Assembly: GCA_965602635.1 (NCBI GenBank)
Contig: CBFCZU010000043.1
Location: 1 to 21,655, forward strand
From: CBFCZU01 sp965602635
GTDB taxonomy: Bacteria; Planctomycetota; Phycisphaerae; SM23-33
DNA length: 21,655 nucleotides
Direction: 5' to 3'
Shown here piece after piece: positions 1 through 7,465 of the stretch; position 1 is the first letter of the stretch, and each line of letters starts with the position of its first letter. Position numbers and translations under genes: made by a program. The notes under the pieces are model-generated. The model saw only the letters and a list, made by a program, of their open reading frames with translations. It did not search any database and was not told the origin of the DNA.

Positions 1-3
1 CGG

Positions 4-34
4 CGGATGTTGCACGCGCATCGTGCAACATCCG
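4..34. repeat. Perfect inverted repeat (13-bp arms, 5-nt loop)
   Basis: The arms CGGATGTTGCACG and CGTGCAACATCCG are exact reverse complements separated by CGCAT. No T-run follows on either strand that is visible here, so a classical intrinsic terminator is not supported. It could be the transcript-end hairpin of a gene left of the window, a dispersed palindromic element, or an operator upstream of mfd. Confidence 0.7.
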
Positions 35-57
35 GGCTAGGCAATACGCGGGCGGGC

Positions 58-87
58 TTGAATTATCTCCCCTGTCCGTCCGATAAT
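58..87 (+). promoter_or_regulatory. Predicted sigma70-type promoter of mfd
   Basis: TTGAAT (58-63), an 18-bp spacer and GATAAT (82-87) resemble a housekeeping promoter. The expected transcription start is near 94, only about 2 nt before the GTG at 96, so the mRNA would be leaderless. Consistent with this, no Shine-Dalgarno sequence precedes the GTG. This is a by-eye match only. Confidence 0.5.
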
Positions 88-95
88 AACAGTGC

Positions 96-3000
96 GTGTT
101 GCACCGTATCCTTGGTTCGGAGCAGGTCGCCGAGATCGGCGGCCGGATCAGGCCCGGGGGGCGGGTGAAGCTCTCCGGCGTGTGGGGATCGTCTGCGCCG
201 CTGCTGGGGGCGGCGCTGGGGGCGGGGCGGAAGGCACCGGTCCTCTTCGTCTGCACCCACCTGGACGACGCCGACGCCGTCGCCGACGACGCCGAGGTGC
301 TTGCCGGCGTGGCGGCCGAGCTGTTCCCCGCCTGGGAGCTCGGGCCCGAGGCGCCCTGGCCCGGGGCATCGGCCGACCACGTCAGCGACGAGGTCACCGG
401 CGAGCGGCTGCGGATATGCACGCTCCTGGCGACGCCGCCGGAGAAGCGACAGGAGCCCCTGGACGTCATCGTCGCCCCGATCGCGGCCCTGATGCAGCCG
501 GTGCCGTCGCCGCAGGCCCTCTCGCAGGCCAGGCTGCCGCTGCATAGGGGGGGCGAGCTCGACCCCGCCCGGCTGGCCGACTGGCTCCTCCAGGCCGGCT
601 TCGAGCACGTGGACGCCGTGGACCAGCAGGGCGAGTTCGCCCGCCGCGGCGGCATCGTGGACATCTTCCCGGCCGGGGTCGCCCAGCCCGTGCGGGTGGA
701 GTTCTTCGGCGACAACATCGAGTCGCTCCGCAAGTTCGACCTGGACACGCAACGGTCAACCGTACAGATCGAGGGCTACGACCTGGTGGCCCTGGCGGCG
801 GGCAAGTACACCGACGCCCAGCGCACCGCCTGCCTGCTGGAGTACCTGCCGGACGACGCCGTCGTCTGCGTGATCGAGCCGGGCGAGGTGACGTCGCTGG
901 CCGAGACCTTCGCACGCCGCATCGGGCCGACCGAGGCGATGCGCAGCGCCGCCGAGGTGTTCGACGCGGCGGGGCGGCTGGCGGTGGTGGAGATGACGGC
1001 CTTTGGCCGGCCGCGGCAGGGCCAGGCCGACCCGGATGGGGTTCGCCTGGACATATGCCCGCTGGAGCGGCTGGAGGTGAACACGGCCGCGGCGCTGGAA
1101 GAGCTGGAGGACCTCAGCGGTGGCTGCGAGGTGTGGGTGTACTGCGAGAACCCCGCCGAGAGGAACCGCTTTCAGGAGCTTCTCTCCTCGGCCCACCCGG
1201 TCCTGGGCGAGAGGGTCAACACGGGCATCGGGCACGTCGATCGCGGCTTCCACTGGCCGGCCGAGAGGCTGGTGGTGGTCGGGCATCACGAGATCTTCCA
1301 CCGCTACGCCCGCCCCCGGCGGCTGCGGCGGGTCCGCGCGGGCAGGCCCATCGACAGCTTCGTCGACCTCGACCAGGGCGACTACGTCGTCCACGTCGCC
1401 CGCGGCATAGCCAAGTTCGAGGGCCTCCGGATGCTCGCCAAGGAGGGGCGGAAGGAGGAGTTCCTCACGCTCCGCTTCGCCGACAACGCCCTGCTCCACG
1501 TGCCGGTGACGGAGGCCCACCTGGTCCAGAAGTACATCGGCGCCCGGCGGGGGCACCCGTCGCTCTCTCACCTGGGGGGCACGGGCTGGGAGGCCCGCAA
1601 GCGGCGTGTGACCGAGGCGGTCGAGGAGATGGCCGCCGAGCTGCTGCGCATCCAGGCCATCCGCGACTCCTCGCCGGGGGAGAGCTACGACCGGCGCAGC
1701 GACTGGCTGGAGCAGTTCGAGGGCGAGTTCATCTACAGCGAGACGGAGGACCAGCTCGCCGCGGTCGGGCAGATCTACGCGGACATGGCCCGCCACAGGC
1801 CGATGGACAGGCTGCTGTGCGGCGACGTGGGCTACGGCAAGACCGAGCTGGCCATGCGGGCGGCCTTCAGGATCGTCGAGGAGGGGCGGCAAGTGGCCGT
1901 GCTCGTGCCGACGACGGTGCTGGCGGCTCAGCACTACCGCACGTTCACCGAGCGGATGGCCGACTACCCGTTCGTCGTGGAGGTCATCTCGCGGTTCCGC
2001 ACCCGGGGCGAGCAGGAGGACATCGTCGCCCGCGCCGCCGCCGGGAAGATCGACGTGCTGATCGGCACCCACCGCCTGCTCAGCGGAGACGTGGCCCTGC
2101 CCGCGCTGGGGATGGTCATCATCGACGAGGAGCAGCGCTTCGGCGTCGAGCACAAGGAGCACCTCAAGCGGATGCGGGCCACCGTCGAGGTGCTGACCAT
2201 GACGGCCACACCCATCCCCAGGACGCTGCACATGGCGCTGCTGGGGCTGCGGGACATATCCAACCTCGCCACGCCGCCGCTGGACCGCCGGGCCATCTAC
2301 ACCGAGGTGTGCATGGCCGACGACCAGCGGATACGCAAGGCCATTCTCTTCGAGATGGAGCGCGGCGGGCAGGTCTTCTTCGTCTACAACCGGGTGGTCG
2401 ACATCGAGTCGGTAGCCGACCACGTGCGGGCGATCGCGCCCGAGGCGCGCGTCGAGGTCGGCCACGGGCAGATGCCCGAGCGGCGGCTGGAGAAGACCAT
2501 GCTCCGCTTCGTGCGGGGCGAGATCGACGTGCTGGTGTGCACCACGATCATCGAGTCGGGGCTGGACATCCCCTCGGCCAACACGATGTTCGTCGCCGAG
2601 GCCGACCGCTTCGGGCTGGCCCAACTCCACCAGCTTCGCGGGCGGATCGGGCGGTACAAGCACCGCGCCTACTGCTACCTGCTGCTGCCCAAGCGCCGCC
2701 CCGTCAACCGCGTCGCCGCCAAGCGCCTCAAGGCCGTGGAGGAGTTCTCCGACCTCGGGGCGGGCTTCCAGATCGCCATGCGCGACCTGGAGATCCGCGG
2801 GGCGGGCAACATCCTCGGGCCTGAGCAGAGCGGTCACATAGCGGCCGTCGGGTACGAGCTGTACTGCCAGTTGCTGGAGCAGTCGGTGGGGCGGCTGCGG
2901 GGCGAGGAGCCGGCGCCGCTGGTGGCCGTCCACCTCGAGCTGGGCGCCGACGCCTTCATCCCGCGGTCGTACGTCACCTCCTCCCGCCAGCGGATGGAGG

Positions 3001-3356
3001 TTTACCGCCGCCTGGCGCTGGCCAGGACGCCGGAGGAAGTGGCCCAGCTCGCCGCCGACCTGGCCGACGCCTACGGGCCCGTGCCCGAGGCCGTGGACTC
3101 GCTACTGACACAGGCGGAGATACGCATCCTCGCCGGAATGCTGGGGATAGAGCGGATCATCCTGCACGCACCCGACGTGGTCTTCACCATCTCCACGCCC
3201 GCCCTGGCCGACAGCGCCCTGGGGGGCCTCGCCGGCACGGTCAGGTTGCCCGACCAGCAGACCGCCCACTGGCGACCGCCGCCGAGCTACCTGGAGCAAC
3301 CCACGCTGCTGGTCGTGCTGCGGAAGCAGTTGAAGCTGGCCGTGGCGAAGCTATAA
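96..3356 (+). CDS. mfd: Transcription-repair coupling factor Mfd
   Basis: This 1086-residue SF2 translocase removes stalled RNA polymerase at DNA lesions and recruits UvrA for nucleotide excision repair. The N-terminal UvrB-like part carries GGIVDIFP (185-192). The RNA-polymerase-interacting domain follows (about 420-485, around GDYVVHVARGIAKFEG). The motor has Walker A GDVGYGKTE (576-584), DEEQ (677-680), TATPIPRT (703-710) and QLRGRIGR (846-853). The C-terminal TRCF regulatory domain covers about 945-1080. The length is slightly below that of the E. coli protein. The GTG start is forced: an in-frame TAA at 87-89 lies just upstream, and the ~25 residues before the first conserved stretch fit the family. 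No ribosome-binding site is visible. It is followed 43 bp later by the prolyl isomerase gene on the same strand. Confidence 0.97.
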   Translation: MLHRILGSEQVAEIGGRIRPGGRVKLSGVWGSSAPLLGAALGAGRKAPVLFVCTHLDDADAVADDAEVLAGVAAELFPAWELGPEAPWPGASADHVSDEVTGERLRICTLLATPPEKRQEPLDVIVAPIAALMQPVPSPQALSQARLPLHRGGELDPARLADWLLQAGFEHVDAVDQQGEFARRGGIVDIFPAGVAQPVRVEFFGDNIESLRKFDLDTQRSTVQIEGYDLVALAAGKYTDAQRTACLLEYLPDDAVVCVIEPGEVTSLAETFARRIGPTEAMRSAAEVFDAAGRLAVVEMTAFGRPRQGQADPDGVRLDICPLERLEVNTAAALEELEDLSGGCEVWVYCENPAERNRFQELLSSAHPVLGERVNTGIGHVDRGFHWPAERLVVVGHHEIFHRYARPRRLRRVRAGRPIDSFVDLDQGDYVVHVARGIAKFEGLRMLAKEGRKEEFLTLRFADNALLHVPVTEAHLVQKYIGARRGHPSLSHLGGTGWEARKRRVTEAVEEMAAELLRIQAIRDSSPGESYDRRSDWLEQFEGEFIYSETEDQLAAVGQIYADMARHRPMDRLLCGDVGYGKTELAMRAAFRIVEEGRQVAVLVPTTVLAAQHYRTFTERMADYPFVVEVISRFRTRGEQEDIVARAAAGKIDVLIGTHRLLSGDVALPALGMVIIDEEQRFGVEHKEHLKRMRATVEVLTMTATPIPRTLHMALLGLRDISNLATPPLDRRAIYTEVCMADDQRIRKAILFEMERGGQVFFVYNRVVDIESVADHVRAIAPEARVEVGHGQMPERRLEKTMLRFVRGEIDVLVCTTIIESGLDIPSANTMFVAEADRFGLAQLHQLRGRIGRYKHRAYCYLLLPKRRPVNRVAAKRLKAVEEFSDLGAGFQIAMRDLEIRGAGNILGPEQSGHIAAVGYELYCQLLEQSVGRLRGEEPAPLVAVHLELGADAFIPRSYVTSSRQRMEVYRRLALARTPEEVAQLAADLADAYGPVPEAVDSLLTQAEIRILAGMLGIERIILHAPDVVFTISTPALADSALGGLAGTVRLPDQQTAHWRPPPSYLEQPTLLVVLRKQLKLAVAKL

Positions 3357-3357
3357 T
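3330..3357 (+). promoter_or_regulatory. Predicted promoter overlapping the mfd stop codon
   Basis: TTGAAG (3330-3335), a 16-bp spacer and a consensus TATAAT (3352-3357). The TAA stop of mfd sits inside the -10 box. The predicted start near 3364 would give a leader of about 36 nt before the GTG of the prolyl isomerase gene, so that gene can probably be expressed independently of mfd. Confidence 0.5.
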
Positions 3358-3399
3358 CGCCCCGGAAGGCCCCCGGCAGGGGCGACCTGAAAGGGCGAC

Positions 3400-4617
3400 G
3401 TGAAGCGGATAGTTCCCATCCTGATCGCCGCGATCGCTTTCGGCGGCTGCAAGTGGCTGCCGTCTCGCCGCAAGAGCAAAGTGATCCGCCCTTCGCACGA
3501 GTACCCGCAGAACTGGCCCGCCTCGGCGCCCGCGCCGGCGCCTTCGCCTCCGCCGACCGAGTCTCGACCGGCCACCACCACCGCGCCGGCGACCACCGCC
3601 CCGAGCGGATACCGCGTCATCGGCAAGCCGGAGGTCGTGGCCGCGGCTATGCTCCAGGTCAATGACAAGTTCATCACACTGGAGCAGGTGCTGCACCCGA
3701 TCCGGCGTGAGCTGATGGCCGCCGGGCGGGGCGGGGGGGGCGATTTCCGCCGCCGGGCCGGCGCCCTGATCCAGGCCGAGATCCGCAGGCAGGTGCAGCA
3801 GACGCTCATCCTGGAAGAGGCGCGGAGGCGCCTCAGCGAGGAGGAGATGAAGTTCGTCGAGAAGGAGCTGCTGCGCCGCCACCAGCAGGCCCTGGCCGAG
3901 TTCGACGGCAGCGAGACGCTGCTGGCCCAGCGGCTCAAGGACGAGGGGACGGCCCTGCCGGCGTGGCAGGACGAGATGCGGCGGGCCCTGACGGTCCGCG
4001 TCTATCTGGAGCGATCCCTCCTGCCGCAGGTCGCCGTCAACCGGAAGATGATGTGGGACTACTACAACGGGCACATCAAGGAATTCCGCCGCCCAGCCAC
4101 GGTGGAGATCCAGTTGATCGAGGTGCCGTTCTCGGACTATGTGACCACGCGCCCGGCCACGGAGGCGGCCCAGCAGGCCGCCCGGCGCAAGGCCAGGGAG
4201 CAGATCGACGCGGCCGTCGCCGCCCTGGCCGGGGGCGAGGACTTCGCCAAGGTCGCCGGGAAGTTCAGCAAGGGCCCCATGGCCGCCAAGGGAGGCGTCT
4301 GGCCGCCGCTGGAGCGGGGGAGCCTACGCGCCGACGCCGTGGAGACGGCCGCCTTCTCCCAGAAGGAAGGGCAGGTCAGCGGCGTCATCGAGACCCCCAC
4401 CGGCTGCTACGTGGTCAAGACGCTCCGCCACCGGCCGGGCGAGAAGGCGGCCTTCGAGCAGGTCCAGGCCAAGATCGAGGCGAAGCTCCGCATGCAGCAG
4501 TACGAGAAGATCAGCGGCGAGTACATGAGGAAGGTTTACTCCAGGGCCGTGATCCGCGGCGCCGATGCATTCGAAGAGGCGGCGTTGGACGCGGCCGTCA
4601 AAAGGTACAGTCGCTGA
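3400..4617 (+). CDS. SurA/PrsA-like parvulin peptidyl-prolyl isomerase, probable lipoprotein
   Basis: A 405-residue exported foldase that should catalyse prolyl cis-trans isomerisation and chaperone envelope proteins. The N-terminus is a short hydrophobic signal ending in a lipobox-like AFGGC with the candidate lipidated cysteine at 17; Phe at -3 is not ideal. A Pro/Ala/Thr-rich linker (about 38-70) follows, then a SurA-type N-terminal chaperone region (about 80-215). The parvulin domain (about 233-345) contains the family features GEDFAKVAGKFSKGP, GGVWPPLERG and GCYVVKTL. The GTG at 3400 is the first start after an in-frame TGA at 3388 and is preceded by AAAGGG. Adjacency of mfd and a SurA-like gene recurs in other diderms, to my knowledge. 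The exact subfamily is uncertain. Confidence 0.85.
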   Translation: MKRIVPILIAAIAFGGCKWLPSRRKSKVIRPSHEYPQNWPASAPAPAPSPPPTESRPATTTAPATTAPSGYRVIGKPEVVAAAMLQVNDKFITLEQVLHPIRRELMAAGRGGGGDFRRRAGALIQAEIRRQVQQTLILEEARRRLSEEEMKFVEKELLRRHQQALAEFDGSETLLAQRLKDEGTALPAWQDEMRRALTVRVYLERSLLPQVAVNRKMMWDYYNGHIKEFRRPATVEIQLIEVPFSDYVTTRPATEAAQQAARRKAREQIDAAVAALAGGEDFAKVAGKFSKGPMAAKGGVWPPLERGSLRADAVETAAFSQKEGQVSGVIETPTGCYVVKTLRHRPGEKAAFEQVQAKIEAKLRMQQYEKISGEYMRKVYSRAVIRGADAFEEAALDAAVKRYSR

Positions 4618-4648
4618 CAGGGCCCACGCCGCCGCGGGGAGACGGCTC

Positions 4649-5440
4649 ATGAACTACACCAGCGGCCAGTTGGTCCTCTTCGCCCTGCTGGCGACCCTGG
4701 GGACGTGGTTCGTCACGGCGCTGGGGGCGGCGCTGGTCGTCTTCACCAAGCGCATGTCGCAGAAGCTGCTGGACGGGGCATTGGGGATGGCCGCGGGCGT
4801 AATGATCGCCGCGAGCTTCTGGAGCCTGCTGAACCCGGCTATCGAGATGTCCGAGGGCTACGGGGCGCTGAAGTGGGTGCCGGCGCTGGTCGGCTTCGTG
4901 CTGGGCGCGGGCGTGCTGCTGGGCATCGACAAGCTGCTCCCGCACCTCCACCCCGGCCTGGCCGTTGCGGAAGGGCCCAAGACCTCCTGGCAGAGGAGCA
5001 CGCTGCTGGTGCTGGCGATCACGCTGCACAACATCCCTGAAGGCCTGGCCGTGGGGGTGGCCTTCGGTGCGGTCGCCGCCGGGGCGCCCATCGGGGCGGC
5101 CATTGCCCTGGCGGTGGGGATCGGCCTGCAGAACTTCCCCGAGGGCACCGCCGTCGCCCTGCCGCTGAGGCGCGAGGGCATGAGCAGGGCCAGGAGCTTC
5201 TGGTACGGGCAGCTCTCGGGCGTGGTCGAGCCGGTGGCGGGCGTGCTCGGGGCAGCGGCCGTGCTCGTCATGTCGCCGATACTGCCGTATGCCCTCGCTT
5301 TCGCCGCCGGGGCCATGATCTTCGTCGTCGCAGAGGAACTCATTCCCGAGGCCCAGCGAAAGGGCAACGTGGACGTCGCCACCATGGGCTGCATCTTCGG
5401 CTTCGCCGTGATGATGACGCTCGACGTGGCCCTGGGGTGA
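4649..5440 (+). CDS. ZIP-family divalent metal transporter
   Basis: A 263-residue inner-membrane protein of about eight hydrophobic segments, the usual size of bacterial ZIP/GufA-type zinc or iron importers. The diagnostic metal-site motifs are HNIPEG (127-132) and QNFPEG (161-166), in consecutive membrane helices; EELIPEA (229-235) marks a later helix. His99 and His101 in the cytosolic loop may act in metal delivery. I chose the ATG at 4649 because GGGGAGAC lies just upstream and the first helix begins directly after it. An in-frame start at 4565 would overlap the isomerase gene and add a charged, non-membrane extension. It starts 31 bp after the isomerase stop, so co-transcription is likely. 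Substrate metal cannot be told from sequence. Confidence 0.92.
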   Translation: MNYTSGQLVLFALLATLGTWFVTALGAALVVFTKRMSQKLLDGALGMAAGVMIAASFWSLLNPAIEMSEGYGALKWVPALVGFVLGAGVLLGIDKLLPHLHPGLAVAEGPKTSWQRSTLLVLAITLHNIPEGLAVGVAFGAVAAGAPIGAAIALAVGIGLQNFPEGTAVALPLRREGMSRARSFWYGQLSGVVEPVAGVLGAAAVLVMSPILPYALAFAAGAMIFVVAEELIPEAQRKGNVDVATMGCIFGFAVMMTLDVALG

Positions 5441-5443
5441 AGA

Positions 5444-5471
5444 AGGTCGTAGGTCGTAGGTCGGAGGTCGG
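5444..5471. repeat. Four tandem copies of a 7-bp unit (AGGTCGT/AGGTCGG)
   Basis: AGGTCGT occurs twice (5444-5457) followed by AGGTCGG twice (5458-5471), then a G/A-rich tail. It sits just after the ZIP transporter stop in the 81-bp gap where two genes converge. No hairpin or T-run is evident, so it does not look like a terminator. Confidence 0.8.
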
Positions 5472-5521
5472 AGGGGGAGAACGGCAACTGGCCCGACCCC
5501 GCTTCTCCACCGATCAACCAA

Positions 5522-6574
5522 CTACCCATCTTTCCGGATGATGTCCAGGCCGGCGCGGTCCGAGGCCTGCCCGTCCCAGCGGTGCGACTTGATCGATGCC
5601 GTGATGGTCTCGGCGCAGCGGACGGCGGCGAGCCCGGCACTGCCCGATACGACCGGCTCGGCGCCCTCGGCGACGCACCGGTAGAACGCCTCCGCCTGCC
5701 TCCGCAGCGGCTCGGTCGTCTCGTCCACCACGAGCTGCTCAATCTTCGGCAGCTTGGCGTAATCGACGTTGGCGGCGAACTCGGCCAGGTCCTTGGCGTC
5801 CAGCTCCCGGGCCATCTGGATCAGGTCGAGGTTCTCGCTCTTCTTGGCGACGAAGCCGACCTTCTTGCCGTAATCGACTGACAGGTACGCCTGCTCGGAG
5901 AATATCCACATCTTCCGCTCGGACTTGACCGCCAGCCGCGAGGCCGTCAGGTTCGCGACGCAGCCGTTGGCGAAGCTCAGTCTGGCGTTGGCGATGTCCT
6001 CCGGCGCGCCCAGCACGTTCACCCCCACGGCCAGCACGTCCACCGGCTCGGCGCCGACCATCATCAGCACCAGGTCGATGTCGTGGATCATCATGTCCAG
6101 CACCACCCCGACGTCGGCCGAGCGGAAGGTGAACGGGCTGATCCGGTGGGCCTGGATGAACTTGGGCACGATCTCGAAGCGGCGCATGGCCTCCACGGCC
6201 GGGTTGAACCGCTCGGTGTGCCCGACCTGAACGGTGGTGCCGGCCTGCCGGGCGAGGTCGATGAGCGTCTGGGCCTCGGCGCTGCTGGGGGCGATGGGCT
6301 TCTCGATCAGCACCGGCTTGCCGGCGGCGACGAAAGGCCTGGCGGCGGTGACGTGGGCGTCGGTGGGCACGGCCACGATGGCGGCGTCCACCTCGCCGAC
6401 GGCCTGCTCAGCGCTGTTCAGGGCGACGCTGCCGTACTTCTCCGCCAGCACCTCGGCGGCCTGGGGGTCCGTGTCCACCACGCAGGCAAGCTGCACCTGC
6501 GGCATCTCCGAGAGCACGCGGCAGTGCAGCGTGCCCATCCGCCCGGCGCCGATGACGGCGATGCGAACGTTCAT
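5522..6574 (-). CDS. Gfo/Idh/MocA-family NAD(P)-dependent oxidoreductase in the lpx operon
   Basis: A 350-residue sugar dehydrogenase-type enzyme. The Rossmann motif VIGAGRMG (7-14), the family EKP (91-93) with its conserved Lys, GHTERFNP (118-125) and the active-site stretch DMMIHDID (160-167) are all present. The start overlaps the upstream lpxA stop as ATGA (6571-6574), with GGAGG 8 nt upstream inside that gene, so translational coupling is likely. A longer in-frame reading to 6730 would run through the lpxA paralogue and is rejected. Being the last gene of a lipid A operon suggests it acts on a UDP-amino sugar. GnnA, the UDP-GlcNAc 3-dehydrogenase of 2,3-diamino lipid A synthesis, belongs to this family, but no GnnB-like aminotransferase is in the window. 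The substrate is therefore open. Confidence 0.88.
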   Translation of the reverse strand: MNVRIAVIGAGRMGTLHCRVLSEMPQVQLACVVDTDPQAAEVLAEKYGSVALNSAEQAVGEVDAAIVAVPTDAHVTAARPFVAAGKPVLIEKPIAPSSAEAQTLIDLARQAGTTVQVGHTERFNPAVEAMRRFEIVPKFIQAHRISPFTFRSADVGVVLDMMIHDIDLVLMMVGAEPVDVLAVGVNVLGAPEDIANARLSFANGCVANLTASRLAVKSERKMWIFSEQAYLSVDYGKKVGFVAKKSENLDLIQMARELDAKDLAEFAANVDYAKLPKIEQLVVDETTEPLRRQAEAFYRCVAEGAEPVVSGSAGLAAVRCAETITASIKSHRWDGQASDRAGLDIIRKDG

Positions 6575-7464
6575 TCGGAACGGCCTCCTTCGATCCTGGC
6601 TAGCACCTCGGCCGGCAGGAACTGCCTCGCCTCGGGCGGTATCGTCCCACGCAGCGTCTCGCGCCGGCGCCCGAACTGTCCGGCCAGCGTCGCCTGGCAG
6701 AACTCGCACAGCGCCCGCACCGGCTCGCACAGGGCCTCGCCGGCGAGCATCTCCCGGAGCTTGAGCTGAAGCGCCTGCTCGTCCTGAAAGAGGTGCCTGA
6801 CCGCCCGGCGGACCAGGTCTTTCTCCGGCTCGCCCAGTCCGGCCCTTTCGAGCCCCTCTTCGTTGACGCCGACCACGGCCGGCGGGGCGGTGAAGTAGCC
6901 CCGGCTGGAGAAGAAGGTGAACGGCGGCACGTCACGGCGAAGGGGCGTCCGCGAGCCGACGCGGCTGTACTGCCCGAAGGTGGTGAAGTCGTTGGCGCCG
7001 GTGAGCTCCTCGATCACCGCGCCGGTCTCCACGCGGACGTGCCCGGCCAGCAGCACGCCCGCCCCCAGGCGCGCGGCGTCGTCCAGGTAGCAGTCGTGGG
7101 CGACGTGCACGCCGGCCGCCAGGACGTTGCCGTTGCCCAGGCGCGTCAGGTGCCCGCCCGCCTCCGTGCCCACGTGGGCGGTGACGTTGGGGCCCAGGCG
7201 GTTTCCGTCGCCGATGATCAGCCAGGTCTCGCCGCCGCCATACTTCAGGTCCTGCGGGACGGCGCCCAGGACCGAGCCGTCGCCGATGACGTTGTCGGCC
7301 CCGATGGTGGTCCTGCCGGTGACGGTGACGCGGCGGGCGAGGACCGTCCCGGGCCCGATCACCACGCCCGGGCCGATGGTGCAGAACTCGCCGACACGGG
7401 CCGTCGGGTGGACCTTCGCGGCCTCGTCGATCTCCCGCAGCACGGTCAGTTCGGCGCCGGCCAT
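6571..7464 (-). CDS. LpxA-type UDP-GlcNAc acyltransferase, paralogue 1 (downstream copy)
   Basis: A 297-residue left-handed beta-helix acyltransferase, expected to transfer a hydroxyacyl chain from ACP to UDP-GlcNAc in lipid A synthesis. Hexapeptide repeats run from about 18 to 185, followed by a C-terminal helical domain. By hand alignment to E. coli LpxA it keeps PQDLKY (Lys74, E. coli Lys76), His97 (His99), His120 and the catalytic His123 (His125) in VHVAHDC, and His142 (His144). His160 is Asn158 and the chain-length position Gly173 is Ser171. It is about 35 residues longer than the E. coli enzyme, with an added C-terminal tail. Only 1 bp separates it from the preceding lpxA paralogue, and GGAGAG supports the start. 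It is the more canonical of the two copies. Confidence 0.85.
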   Translation of the reverse strand: MAGAELTVLREIDEAAKVHPTARVGEFCTIGPGVVIGPGTVLARRVTVTGRTTIGADNVIGDGSVLGAVPQDLKYGGGETWLIIGDGNRLGPNVTAHVGTEAGGHLTRLGNGNVLAAGVHVAHDCYLDDAARLGAGVLLAGHVRVETGAVIEELTGANDFTTFGQYSRVGSRTPLRRDVPPFTFFSSRGYFTAPPAVVGVNEEGLERAGLGEPEKDLVRRAVRHLFQDEQALQLKLREMLAGEALCEPVRALCEFCQATLAGQFGRRRETLRGTIPPEARQFLPAEVLARIEGGRSE

Positions 7465-7465
7465 G

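Noticed and set aside
1055..2824. 589-codon plus-strand frame inside mfd, as a possible frameshifted product
   Set aside because: mfd is intact in its own frame with all motifs in order, so no frameshift is needed; the alternate frame is Arg/Gly/Ala-rich noise.
756..2933. 725-codon open frame on the minus strand opposite mfd
   Set aside because: It mirrors a strongly conserved gene in GC-rich DNA; the translation is low in recognisable motifs and rich in His/Asp/Val/Gly typical of antisense frames.
5522..6730. Extended oxidoreductase reading frame starting at 6730
   Set aside because: The extra 52 residues overlap the lpxA paralogue; the Rossmann start and GGAGG site support 6574.
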